Part shown: positions 15,423 to 23,862 of the stretch, in pieces | How the letters are laid out: each line of letters opens with the position of its first letter | Position numbering within the stretch: the first letter of the stretch is position 1 | Source of the DNA: Streptococcus parasanguinis ATCC 15912 | GTDB lineage: Bacteria; Bacillota; Bacilli; Lactobacillales; Streptococcaceae | Length of the DNA stretch: 64,000 nt | Direction of reading: 5' to 3' | NCBI RefSeq assembly: GCF_000164675.2 | Contig: NC_015678.1 | Span: 2,089,653 to 2,153,652, forward strand | Program-made: the position numbers and the translations under genes | Notes under the pieces: generated by a model | The model's database searches: none | Seen by the model: the letters and a program-made list of their open reading frames with translations, nothing else | Told to the model about the DNA's origin: nothing

Positions 15423-18400
15423 ATGAATAGACAAGAGCGTTTTTCATTAAGGAAATACAAATTTGGTGTAGCCTCAGTTTTATTAGGGGCTGTTTTGGTA
15501 TTTGGATCTGCACAAGCGAGTGCAGAAGAACAAACAGCGGGTCAAACGAGCGCTGGGACACAGCTTGTAGCAAACAGTCAACAGGCACCGACTGAGGTAG
15601 AACATTCACAAGGTGCAGAGGTTCCTAAAGAGGCAACGGTTGCTCTACAAACAAAACCGGAAGAAGCATCAAAACCAGTAGAAAAAGCTACAGAAGTGGC
15701 TACTCCGACAAGTTCGGAAACAACTGAGCGCCATGATGTAACTGAAAAACCTCAAAGCACCGAAAGTGATGAAATTATTACTGTTCCACAAACCTGGAGG
15801 CAAGGATATAAAGGTGAAGGAATGGTTGTGGCCGTGATCGACTCGGGCTTGGATGTGAACCACGAGGTTCTTCGTATTACAGATCCTTCAAAAGCCAAGT
15901 TTAAAAATCAAGAAGAAATAGAAGCTGCTAAGAAAGCGGCAGGAATTGATTATGGTAAATGGTATAACGACAAAGTCGTATATGCCTATGATTACTTTGA
16001 CGGTACTGACAATATCAAAGAGGCTGAAAGAGATTCTCACGGGATGCACGTTACAGGGATCGCAACCGGGAATCCTGATAAAGAAGCAGGAAACGGTGAA
16101 AAGATCTATGGTGTGGCACCAGAAGCGCAAGTTATGTTTATGCGTGTCTTTTCGGATCGTCAAAAAACAACTGGTTCTGCTCTTTATGTGAAAGCGATTG
16201 ATGATGCTGTAGCCCTTGGTGCAGATGCCATCAATATGAGTCTTGGATCCTCTACTGGTTCTATGGTCAATGCAGGTTCGGATATCATTGATGCGATTAA
16301 ACGAGCTCGTGCTAAAGGTGTATCTGTCTTGATCTCTGCGGGGAATAGTAATACTTTTGGGAATGGATATTCAAGACCGTCTGCAGAAAATCCTGATTAC
16401 GGTTTGGTAGGAAATCCTTCAACAGTAGAGGACTCTATCTCTGTTGCTTCTATCAATAACAAAATTATTACGACAGAAGTTTTTGAAGTCAAAGGGTTGG
16501 AAGGTAATGCGGATGTAGATAACGGTAAGTTTGACTACAGTAAGTCTGCAACAGATACTGATTTTGAAAAAGGTAAAGAATATGAATATGTAGCTGTTGG
16601 ACTTGGGAAAGAAGAAGATTTCAAAGATCTAGATCTTACTGGTAAATTAGCACTGATCCAACGTGGAGAAATCCCATTTACAGAAAAAATTGCGAATGCC
16701 CTCCATCATGGTGCAGTAGGTGCCCTGGTTTACAATAATGTAGAAGGTTCTAATCTTGGTATGTCGATTGATGGAGATGCTAAGAAAATTCCATCTGTCT
16801 TCATTTCAAAACGCTATGGGGAAGCTCTTAAAGCTGGATCTTACAAAGTTGTCTTTAACAATACCATGGCCAATCGTCCATCTCCCGAGGCAGATCAATT
16901 GTCTGATTTCTCAAGCTGGGGAGTAACAACAGATGGTCAGTTGAAACCAGATGTCACAGCACCTGGTGGGAACATCTTCTCTTCTTTGAATGACAATACC
17001 TACGGAGATATGAGTGGTACTAGTATGGCCTCTCCTCACGTGGCGGGTGTTGCAGCCTTGGTAAAAGAATACCTTGTGAAGAACCATCCAGAATTGACTC
17101 CAGAACAAGTTTCTGCAACTGTCAAGGCCTTGATTATGTCTACGGCTAAACCACATATTAACAAAGAAACCGGTGTCTATACGTCTCCACGCCAACAAGG
17201 AGCAGGGGTTGTCGACACAGCAGCTGCCGTTTCAACAGACTTGTATGTTACTGGTGAAAACAACTACCCAAGTGTTACTCTTGGAAATGTCGGAGATAGC
17301 TTTACCTTTGATGTCACTGTCCACAATATTTCAGATACCGATCGTACCTTGAAAATGTTGGTTAATACTGACACAGATGAAGTGAAAGATGGTAAATTTA
17401 CCCTCCGTCCACGTAAATTAACAGAAACTGCTTGGCCTGAAGTAACTGTGAAAGCGCATAGTTCTGAAACGGTTACGGTTAAAGTTGATACAAGTAAATT
17501 CACAGAAGAATTGAGCAAAGAAATGCCAAATGGCTATTTCCTTGAAGGATTTGTTCGTTTTGTCGATCCAGCAGATGACGGGGATGTGGTCAGCTTGCCA
17601 TTTATGGGATTCAAGGGAGAATTCCAAAACCTTCCAGCTGTCGAAAAACCAGTCTATGATTTGGTACGCGAAGGAAAAGATGGTTTCTACTACCATATTC
17701 CAAAAGATTTGAACATTTCCTATAATGCTAATGTTTCAGCTCTATTAACACTTCAAAATGACCTCCTTCTTACACAAGGGAAACGAGATGGTCGTCGTAT
17801 TACAGTCCTTGGTATTGAAGAAAATGCAGAAGGAACTCATGCTCTTCAAGTGGATGAAAACGGAAATGTTCGCATTGCCATTTCACCAAATGAAGATGGG
17901 AATAAAGACCTCGTTGAATACAAGACGGTCGCTCTTCGAAACATTGAAAACCTTCATGCAACTGTCTACGCAGCAAGCGATACGGAACATAAAAATCCAC
18001 TGTGGGAAGGAACTCCATCTGATCATCGTAAGAACTTCTTTGATGGCAATGAAAAGAACCCACGTAGCTACACGCTAGATAATACTGCTTGGAATGGTAC
18101 GGATGCAAATGGAAATGCAGTGGCAGATGGTGTATATGATTATGTCATTCGTTACACACCAATGGTTCCGGGAGCTGAAGAGCAATCAACGACCTTCAAG
18201 GTTCAAGTTGATACCCAAAAACCAGTGATCACATCTGGATATATTCGTTTCAAAGATGGTGCTCAACAGTTTGTAGCACGTAAAGCCAAAGATGTTGGTG
18301 AAGGTGGTATTTTAACTGAAAAACTCGTTTACGTGACTCCATTTGATGATAAGGGGACAATGATCCAAACGAGTGAAGATAAGACTGGTACACGTGCGCT

Positions 18401-19736
18401 TGAAAATTACCAAGTGATCAAGGCCAATGCAGATGGCAGCTTCGATCTTCCTGAAAACATCGATAAGAAAAATATCTACTACTATGTAGAAGACTTTGCG
18501 GGGAACGTAGACTATATTTCACTAGCTGATTTGGTACGAGATCAAAATAGTGGTCGTATTCAAATTGCAGTGCGTGATGCTAAGACAAACAAAGATATAG
18601 ATACCATGTATGTGTATCGTATCAAGGACAGCAATGGTCAATATGTAACGGTTGATAAAACAAAAGATATTAACTTCTTGAACTTTGGTCATTATACTGC
18701 AGAAATCTTTACGTATGATCGTACAGAAGTGAAATTTGTCAGCAGCTTGACGCAAGAATTTGATTTGACAGAAGATAATAGTTTCCAAACAATCGCTTTC
18801 CTTGCTAATACTTTGGAATACGCACCAGTTAGCATTAGCTTTGATCAACCGGTTTCAAAAGCGGCTACGATCGTATTAAAAGGTGCTGAAGGTGAAAACT
18901 TTGTATTGCCAGCTGAAAAATATGGTAAAAACGGCTTTGGTAAAACTGTAGCAACTGGTCAATATACCTTGGTCGCAACCCTTCCTACTGGCTATGAATT
19001 GGCTGAGGAAGCTCCTGTAATCACAGTTGTTGCTGGACGTAATAATAACTATCGTATCGGAGTGATTTCAAAAGTGGATCTCTTGACTGCTTTGAACAAT
19101 CAGGCAGATATAACGAAGACAGCTCACTACTTCAATGCGAGTGCTGATAAGAAGGAAGCTTATGATCAAGCCTTGCAAGCTGCTCAAGCAGCCTTGATGA
19201 ATAAGGTCAGTCAAGAGCAAGTCAACCAAGCAGTAGCTAGTCTTGAAGCTGCCAGCCAAGCTTTGGATGGGAAAGATTCAAACGTTGCAGCCTTGAAAGA
19301 AGCGATGCAGGCATACGATGCTACAACTAAAACGGGTCGTTATGCTAATGCCAAAGAAAAAGTACGTCGTGACTACGATCGTGCTTTCCAAACAGTAGCC
19401 TTGCTTGCGGTTGATCCAACTGTGAAACAAGAACAAATCAATCAAGCACTTGCTGAACTTAGCCGTGCAGAAGGAAAATTGAATGGGAAAGCAACTGATT
19501 TTTCAAGCCTGAAAAAATATATCAAGGATGAATTGAAATTCCAAGAAAAGGATGCTAAATTTATCTATGCTGGAAATAAAGAAAAAGAAGCTTATCTCGC
19601 AGTTTTCAAGAATGCTCAAGCCATTCTTACAAATCCAGGAGCAAGCCAACAAGATGTGAAAGATGCTTTGACAGCCTTGAAGAATGCCAAGAAAAAACTT
19701 CATGGTAAAAAACCAAAAGCTGCAAGACGTCCATAA
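15423..19736 (+). CDS. YSIRK-signal subtilisin-family surface protease (C5a-peptidase/PrtA-like) with FIVAR repeats
   Basis: Secreted S8 serine protease of 1437 residues. Residues 1-34 are a YSIRK/GxxS-type signal peptide (FSLRKYKFGVAS), then an Ala/Glu/Thr-rich prosegment to about 120. The catalytic triad is visible: D140 (VIDSGLD), H206 (DSHGMHVTG) and S534 (GTSMASPH), with the oxyanion Asn308 in SAGNSN. A PA-type insert lies about 355-480, as in streptococcal C5a peptidase. Fn3-like beta domains follow from about 610 to 1000. The end holds three FIVAR-like helical modules (about 1218-1283, 1288-1361, 1365-1430). The C terminus is basic (KKKLHGKKPKAARRP) and has no LPXTG motif, unusual for a YSIRK protein. 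Target proteins are unknown. Confidence 0.9.
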   Translation: MNRQERFSLRKYKFGVASVLLGAVLVFGSAQASAEEQTAGQTSAGTQLVANSQQAPTEVEHSQGAEVPKEATVALQTKPEEASKPVEKATEVATPTSSETTERHDVTEKPQSTESDEIITVPQTWRQGYKGEGMVVAVIDSGLDVNHEVLRITDPSKAKFKNQEEIEAAKKAAGIDYGKWYNDKVVYAYDYFDGTDNIKEAERDSHGMHVTGIATGNPDKEAGNGEKIYGVAPEAQVMFMRVFSDRQKTTGSALYVKAIDDAVALGADAINMSLGSSTGSMVNAGSDIIDAIKRARAKGVSVLISAGNSNTFGNGYSRPSAENPDYGLVGNPSTVEDSISVASINNKIITTEVFEVKGLEGNADVDNGKFDYSKSATDTDFEKGKEYEYVAVGLGKEEDFKDLDLTGKLALIQRGEIPFTEKIANALHHGAVGALVYNNVEGSNLGMSIDGDAKKIPSVFISKRYGEALKAGSYKVVFNNTMANRPSPEADQLSDFSSWGVTTDGQLKPDVTAPGGNIFSSLNDNTYGDMSGTSMASPHVAGVAALVKEYLVKNHPELTPEQVSATVKALIMSTAKPHINKETGVYTSPRQQGAGVVDTAAAVSTDLYVTGENNYPSVTLGNVGDSFTFDVTVHNISDTDRTLKMLVNTDTDEVKDGKFTLRPRKLTETAWPEVTVKAHSSETVTVKVDTSKFTEELSKEMPNGYFLEGFVRFVDPADDGDVVSLPFMGFKGEFQNLPAVEKPVYDLVREGKDGFYYHIPKDLNISYNANVSALLTLQNDLLLTQGKRDGRRITVLGIEENAEGTHALQVDENGNVRIAISPNEDGNKDLVEYKTVALRNIENLHATVYAASDTEHKNPLWEGTPSDHRKNFFDGNEKNPRSYTLDNTAWNGTDANGNAVADGVYDYVIRYTPMVPGAEEQSTTFKVQVDTQKPVITSGYIRFKDGAQQFVARKAKDVGEGGILTEKLVYVTPFDDKGTMIQTSEDKTGTRALENYQVIKANADGSFDLPENIDKKNIYYYVEDFAGNVDYISLADLVRDQNSGRIQIAVRDAKTNKDIDTMYVYRIKDSNGQYVTVDKTKDINFLNFGHYTAEIFTYDRTEVKFVSSLTQEFDLTEDNSFQTIAFLANTLEYAPVSISFDQPVSKAATIVLKGAEGENFVLPAEKYGKNGFGKTVATGQYTLVATLPTGYELAEEAPVITVVAGRNNNYRIGVISKVDLLTALNNQADITKTAHYFNASADKKEAYDQALQAAQAALMNKVSQEQVNQAVASLEAASQALDGKDSNVAALKEAMQAYDATTKTGRYANAKEKVRRDYDRAFQTVALLAVDPTVKQEQINQALAELSRAEGKLNGKATDFSSLKKYIKDELKFQEKDAKFIYAGNKEKEAYLAVFKNAQAILTNPGASQQDVKDALTALKNAKKKLHGKKPKAARRP

Positions 19737-19759
19737 GAAAAACAAAATTGTTTGTTAGC

Positions 19760-19799
19760 CTAAAATCCGTATGAAACGATTGTTTCATGCGGATTTTAA
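19760..19799 (+). terminator. Terminator of the surface protease gene
   Basis: AAAATCCGTATGAAAC / GTTTCATGCGGATTTT stem around a GATT loop, with T-rich flank. One G-T pair. Confidence 0.92.
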
Positions 19800-19828
19800 T
19801 TTACAAGTCACTAAAATTCTGCTATAAT
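19800..19828 (+). promoter_or_regulatory. Promoter of the glyQ T-box leader
   Basis: TTTACA (19800-19805), 17-base spacer, TATAAT (19823-19828). It starts right at the end of the preceding terminator. Confidence 0.85.
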
Positions 19829-19833
19829 ACTAG

Positions 19834-20031
19834 TCAAGAAAGAAGAGCTTACGGCGTTTTTCTAGCGAGCTTGGGATAGTGAGAGCCAAGTAGAGCAAAG
19901 TAAGCAAGTGGCGCTTTCTCTCAGTAAAAAGCTGAGTAAAGTAAAATAAAATGAAGTAATAAATTAGGGTGGAACCGCGTTTCTGACGCCCCTAGGTCAA
20001 AGGACTTAGGAGCGAAGACACGGTTCTTTTT
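19834..20031 (+). ncRNA. Glycine T-box riboswitch
   Basis: tRNA-sensing leader controlling glyQS. The T-box sequence AGGGTGGAACCGCG is at 19966-19979. The terminator helix runs from GAACCGCGT (about 19972) to ACACGGTTC (about 20027), then TTTTT. The base of stem I pairs AGAAAG (about 19838) with CTTTCT (about 19914). A GGC at 19910-19912 on the 3' side of stem I is the likely specifier codon, fitting glycine. Uncharged tRNA-Gly would stabilise the antiterminator and allow read-through; this is established for the class. Confidence 0.93.
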
Positions 20032-20040
20032 GTATCCTGA

Positions 20041-20269
20041 GTCACAAGAAACTTTATGAATAAGGAGTAAACCATGTCCAAAAAATTGACTCTCCACTGC
20101 GTCAGTGACAGAGACCTCCTTACAGTCGGACTGCCCCATGCTCAGCACTAGGGTGCCTGAGCTAAACGCAGTACTAACTCGTCTTGCCTCGTACGATCGA
20201 CGAGGCAGACTCGTGTCACAAGAAATTATAGAAAAAGGAGTAAAACATGTCTAAAAAATTGACTTTCCA
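20041..20269 (+). repeat. Direct duplication of the glyQ translation start, with hairpin-rich insert
   Basis: A roughly 55-base segment holding GTCACAAGAAA, an AGGAGTAAA ribosome site, ATG and AAAAAATTGACT occurs at 20041-20095 and again, with a few changes, at 20215-20269 where it starts glyQ. The unit offset is 173 bases. The first ATG (20074) opens a 25-codon frame, MSKKLTLHCVSDRDLL..., ending at TAG 20149-20151. The intervening DNA holds two hairpins (GCTCAG/CTGAGC at about 20140-20162; GTCTTGCCTCGT/ACGAGGCAGAC at about 20181-20210). The real glyQ start is the second copy. Confidence 0.85.
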
Positions 20270-21164
20270 GGAAATCATCCTTACTTTGCAACAATACTGG
20301 AATGACCAGGGTTGTATGCTCATGCAGGCTTACGATAATGAAAAAGGTGCGGGAACAATGAGTCCATACACCTTCCTTCGTGCCATTGGTCCTGAGCCAT
20401 GGAATGCAGCTTATGTAGAGCCATCACGTCGTCCAGCAGATGGACGTTACGGGGAAAACCCAAACCGCCTTTACCAGCACCACCAATTCCAAGTGGTGAT
20501 GAAACCATCACCATCAAACATCCAAGAACTCTACCTTGAGTCATTGGAAAAATTGGGTATCAATCCTTTGGAACACGATATTCGTTTCGTTGAAGATAAC
20601 TGGGAAAACCCATCAACTGGTTCAGCTGGTCTAGGTTGGGAAGTTTGGTTGGACGGTATGGAAATCACTCAGTTCACCTACTTCCAACAAGTTGGTGGAT
20701 TGGCAACTGGTCCGGTAACTTCTGAGGTCACTTACGGATTGGAACGTTTGGCTTCTTACATCCAAGAAGTAGACTCAGTTTATGATATCGAGTGGGCTCC
20801 AGGCGTTAAATACGGAGAAATCTTCCTTCAACCAGAATATGAACACTCAAAATATAGCTTTGAAGTTTCTGACCAAGATATGCTTCTTGAAAACTTCGAA
20901 AAATTTGAAAAAGAAGCAGGGCGTGCTTTGGAATTGGGCCTTGTTCACCCTGCCTATGACTACGTTTTGAAATGTTCACACACCTTCAATTTGCTTGACG
21001 CTCGTGGTGCTGTATCAGTTACAGAACGTGCCGGCTACATTGCCCGTATCCGTAACTTGGCCCGTGTCGTAGCCAAAACTTTCGTAGCAGAACGTAAAAA
21101 ACTTGGTTACCCACTTCTCGACGAAGCCACACGCGCAAAACTCCTAGCAGAAGAGGAAGAGTAA
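20247..21164 (+). CDS. glyQ: Glycyl-tRNA synthetase alpha subunit
   Basis: Catalytic-core subunit of the alpha2beta2 bacterial glycyl-tRNA synthetase, which attaches glycine to tRNA-Gly. The 305-residue protein begins [18 protein letters not shown], with the class II motifs [20 protein letters not shown] (about 59-78, motif 2) and GLERLASY (motif 3). Its length is typical. The ATG follows AGGAGTAAAAC. It is controlled by the T-box 215 bases upstream. The beta-subunit gene lies 208 bases downstream instead of directly adjacent. Confidence 0.97.
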   Translation: MSKKLTFQEIILTLQQYWNDQGCMLMQAYDNEKGAGTMSPYTFLRAIGPEPWNAAYVEPSRRPADGRYGENPNRLYQHHQFQVVMKPSPSNIQELYLESLEKLGINPLEHDIRFVEDNWENPSTGSAGLGWEVWLDGMEITQFTYFQQVGGLATGPVTSEVTYGLERLASYIQEVDSVYDIEWAPGVKYGEIFLQPEYEHSKYSFEVSDQDMLLENFEKFEKEAGRALELGLVHPAYDYVLKCSHTFNLLDARGAVSVTERAGYIARIRNLARVVAKTFVAERKKLGYPLLDEATRAKLLAEEEE

Positions 21165-21372
21165 AGAGAGCGTATTAGATGGGATTGGATGATAGAGCAA
21201 TCCTACAGAACCAGTCGCCGCAGTGATAAAGGTATCGTTAGAGAAACTAACGATACCAGGCAAAATTGGAGACCTTAGGCTCCAATTTTAGCAATGAAAC
21301 GACGAAGTCGGTTGCTTGCGTGCCAATCACATAAGGCAAACTGGAAAGAAAGATATTTTTCGGAGAAAAAAC
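21165..21372 (+). other. Hairpin-rich spacer between glyQ and glyS
   Basis: 208 bases with no gene. Two perfect stem-loops: GGTATCGTTAG/CTAACGATACC (21231-21257) and AAAATTGGAG/CTCCAATTTT (21262-21289), and a smaller AACGAC/GTCGGTT stem (about 21299-21313). No promoter with good spacing and no strong T-tract. Subunits are expected to be made together, so these may be mRNA processing or stability elements, or remnants of small repeats. Confidence 0.6.
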
Positions 21373-23409
21373 ATGACAAAAAACTTATTAGTAGAACTTG
21401 GACTTGAAGAGTTGCCAGCCTACGTTGTCACACCAAGTGAAAAACAACTCGGTGAGAAAATGGCAGCCTTCTTGGATGACAACCGTCTTTCATACGAAAG
21501 CATTCAAACTTTTTCAACACCACGCCGTTTGGCCGTCCGTGTGATTGGTTTAGCGGATCAACAATCGGATTTGACCGAAGATTTTAAAGGACCTTCTAAG
21601 AAAATCGCCTTGGATGCAGATGGAAACTTCTCAAAAGCGGCTCAAGGATTCGTCCGTGGAAAAGGCTTGACTGTTGATGATATCGAATTCCGTGAAGTCA
21701 AAGGGGAAGAGTACGTTTATGTTACGAAACACGAAGCTGGAAAACCTGCCAAAGAAGTCTTGGCTAGCGTTCCAGAATTGCTTGCTTCATTGACCTTCCC
21801 TGTCAGCATGCACTGGGCTAACAACACATTTGAATACATTCGCCCAGTTCACACCTTGACAGTTCTTTTGGGCAACGAAGCGCTCGACCTTGATTTCTTG
21901 GATATCCAGTCAGGGCGTGTGAGCCGTGGACACCGTTTTCTTGGACACGAAGTGGAAATTACCAATGCGGATTCTTATGAAGAAGACCTTCGTACCGTTT
22001 ACGTAATTGCGGATAGCAAAGAACGTGAAAATATGATTCGTGAGCAAATCAAAGCCATCGAAGCAGAACAAGGTGTTCAAGTTCAAATCGAAGAAGGGCT
22101 TTTGAATGAAGTCTTGAACTTGGTCGAATACCCAACTGCCTTTATGGGAAGTTTTGACACTAAATATTTGGACGTTCCAGAAGAAGTCTTGGTGACCTCA
22201 ATGGAAACGCACCAACGTTACTTTGTCGTGCGTGACCTTGATGGTCAGCTGAAACCAAACTTCATCTCAGTTCGTAATGGGAATGCTGAGCACTTGGAAA
22301 ATGTTATTCGAGGAAATGAAAAAGTATTAGTTGCACGTCTTGAAGATGGTGAATTCTTCTGGCGTGAAGACCAAAAACTTAAGATTGAAGATCTCGTTGC
22401 TAAATTGGCGAACGTAACCTTCCATGAAAAAATTGGTTCTCTTTCAGAACACATGGCGCGTGCTGGTGTTATTGCAGCGTCACTAGCTGAGCAAGCTGGT
22501 TTGACTGCTGAAGAAACGGCAGCCGTTTCTCGTGCAGCTGAAATCTACAAATTTGACCTCTTGACGGGTATGGTTGGAGAGTTCGATGAATTGCAAGGAA
22601 TCATGGGTGAAAAATACGCCCTTCTCGCTGGTGAGGATGCTGCGGTTGCGACAGCTATCCGTGAGCACTACCTTCCTGATTCAGCAGACGGAGCCCTTCC
22701 AGAGACTAAGGTTGGTGCTATCCTTGCCCTTGCAGATAAATTGGATACCCTCCTTTCCTTCTTCTCAGTAGGCTTGATTCCATCAGGTTCCAATGACCCT
22801 TATGCGCTTCGTCGTGCAACACAAGGGATTGTTCGTATCTTGGATGCCTTTGGTTGGCATATCCCTATGGATGAGTTGATTGACAGCCTTTACGGACTTT
22901 CATTTGATAGCCTTTCCTATGACAATCAAGCAGAAGTGCTCAACTTCATCAAAGCGCGTGTGGACAAGATGATGGGACGCACACCAAAAGACATCAAAGA
23001 TGCTGTTCTTGCTGGTTCAAACTTTGTCGTGGCTGATATGCTGGAAGCAGCTGAAGCTCTCTCAGAAGCTTCGAAGACCGATGGTTACAAGGCAGCTGTT
23101 GAATCCCTCTCACGTGCTTTCAACTTGGCAGAAAAAGCAGATGCTTCAGTAGCAGTCGATGCCAGTCTCTTTGAAAACGATCAAGAAAAAGCCCTTGCTA
23201 AAGCAATTGAAGATCTTGAATTGACTGGTTCAGCTAGCGACAAATTGGCTCAACTCTTTGCTCTTAGCCCAGTCATCGATGCTTTCTTTGACAATACCAT
23301 GGTGATGGCAGAAGATGAGGCTGTTAAAAACAACCGTTTGGCCCTTCTTGCAGGTCTGGTTGCGAAAGCTAACGCTGTTGCAGCTTTCAACCAATTGAAC
23401 ACAAAATAA
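21373..23409 (+). CDS. glyS: Glycyl-tRNA synthetase beta subunit
   Basis: tRNA-binding subunit of GlyRS. The ATG at 21373 follows CGGAG with suitable spacing; an in-frame ATG at 21316 has no ribosome site and would add 19 unrelated residues. The 678-residue protein starts [15 protein letters not shown], the family signature, and includes [26 protein letters not shown] and an HD-like region (about 385-470), with DALR-type helical anticodon domain at the C terminus. Full length, no frameshift. Cotranscribed with glyQ under the T-box, across a structured spacer. Confidence 0.97.
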   Translation: MTKNLLVELGLEELPAYVVTPSEKQLGEKMAAFLDDNRLSYESIQTFSTPRRLAVRVIGLADQQSDLTEDFKGPSKKIALDADGNFSKAAQGFVRGKGLTVDDIEFREVKGEEYVYVTKHEAGKPAKEVLASVPELLASLTFPVSMHWANNTFEYIRPVHTLTVLLGNEALDLDFLDIQSGRVSRGHRFLGHEVEITNADSYEEDLRTVYVIADSKERENMIREQIKAIEAEQGVQVQIEEGLLNEVLNLVEYPTAFMGSFDTKYLDVPEEVLVTSMETHQRYFVVRDLDGQLKPNFISVRNGNAEHLENVIRGNEKVLVARLEDGEFFWREDQKLKIEDLVAKLANVTFHEKIGSLSEHMARAGVIAASLAEQAGLTAEETAAVSRAAEIYKFDLLTGMVGEFDELQGIMGEKYALLAGEDAAVATAIREHYLPDSADGALPETKVGAILALADKLDTLLSFFSVGLIPSGSNDPYALRRATQGIVRILDAFGWHIPMDELIDSLYGLSFDSLSYDNQAEVLNFIKARVDKMMGRTPKDIKDAVLAGSNFVVADMLEAAEALSEASKTDGYKAAVESLSRAFNLAEKADASVAVDASLFENDQEKALAKAIEDLELTGSASDKLAQLFALSPVIDAFFDNTMVMAEDEAVKNNRLALLAGLVAKANAVAAFNQLNTK

Positions 23410-23442
23410 GTACCTGATGACAGGTAGAAAGTAGGTCTGATG

Positions 23443-23699
23443 ATGACACCTGAAAAAATCGCTCGGATCAATGAGCTTGCAAAAAAGAAAAAACAGAAGG
23501 TTTGACTCCAGAAGAAGCAGTGGAACAAGCAAAACTTCGTGAAGAATACATTGAAGGTTATCGTCGTTCGGTTCGTCACCACATCGAAGGTATTAAAATT
23601 GTGGATGAAGAAGGAAATGATGTGACGCCTGAGAAACTACGCCAAGTACAACGAGAAAAAGGTTTGCATGGCCGTAGTCTCGATGACCCTAATTCATAA
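23443..23699 (+). pseudogene. UPF0291 (DUF896/YnzC-like) gene with frameshift at a slippery A-run
   Basis: Small conserved cytoplasmic helical protein of Firmicutes, function unclear. Read from ATG 23443, the frame gives [20 protein letters not shown] and stops at TGA 23503. The family continuation [20 protein letters not shown]...[12 protein letters not shown] follows in the -1 frame to 23699. One base is missing relative to a normal gene in the run GCA-AAA-AAG-AAA-AAA-CAG (23479-23496). This run contains A-AAA-AAG (23481-23487) in exact -1 slippery phase, so a full-length 84-residue product could arise by frameshifting or transcript slippage. Otherwise the gene is inactive, or the base call is wrong. 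Confidence 0.85.
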
Positions 23700-23701
23700 T
23701 C

Positions 23702-23739
23702 AAAAGAGTGCTGGAAGAGACTCCAGCACTCTTTTGTAT
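23702..23739 (+). terminator. Terminator after the UPF0291 gene
   Basis: Perfect AAAAGAGTGCTGGA / TCCAGCACTCTTTT hairpin with an AGAGAC loop. Confidence 0.92.
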
Positions 23740-23768
23740 CTTCAAAATTCAGAATATTCTGGACTAGA

Positions 23769-23797
23769 TTGACCAATTTTTAAAAACATGGTATAGT
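23769..23797 (+). promoter_or_regulatory. Promoter of the amino-acid permease gene
   Basis: TTGACC (23769-23774), 17-base spacer, TATAGT (23792-23797); about 65 bases before the start. Confidence 0.75.
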
Positions 23798-23862
23798 AGA
23801 TTGTGTGAAAATTTGAAGTATACTTTTCTGAAAATGTACAGAAAAAGAATTGGAGTAATCAT

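Noticed and set aside
17400..17700. Minus-strand and alternative frames inside the surface protease gene
   Set aside because: All are shadows of the long, uninterrupted protease frame; no independent start signals.
20074..20151. 25-codon frame considered as the real glyQ start or a leader peptide gene
   Set aside because: The frame stops before glyQ and carries no run of glycine codons, so classic leader-peptide attenuation for glycine is unlikely; the T-box already provides that control. Kept as a repeat and as a finding only.
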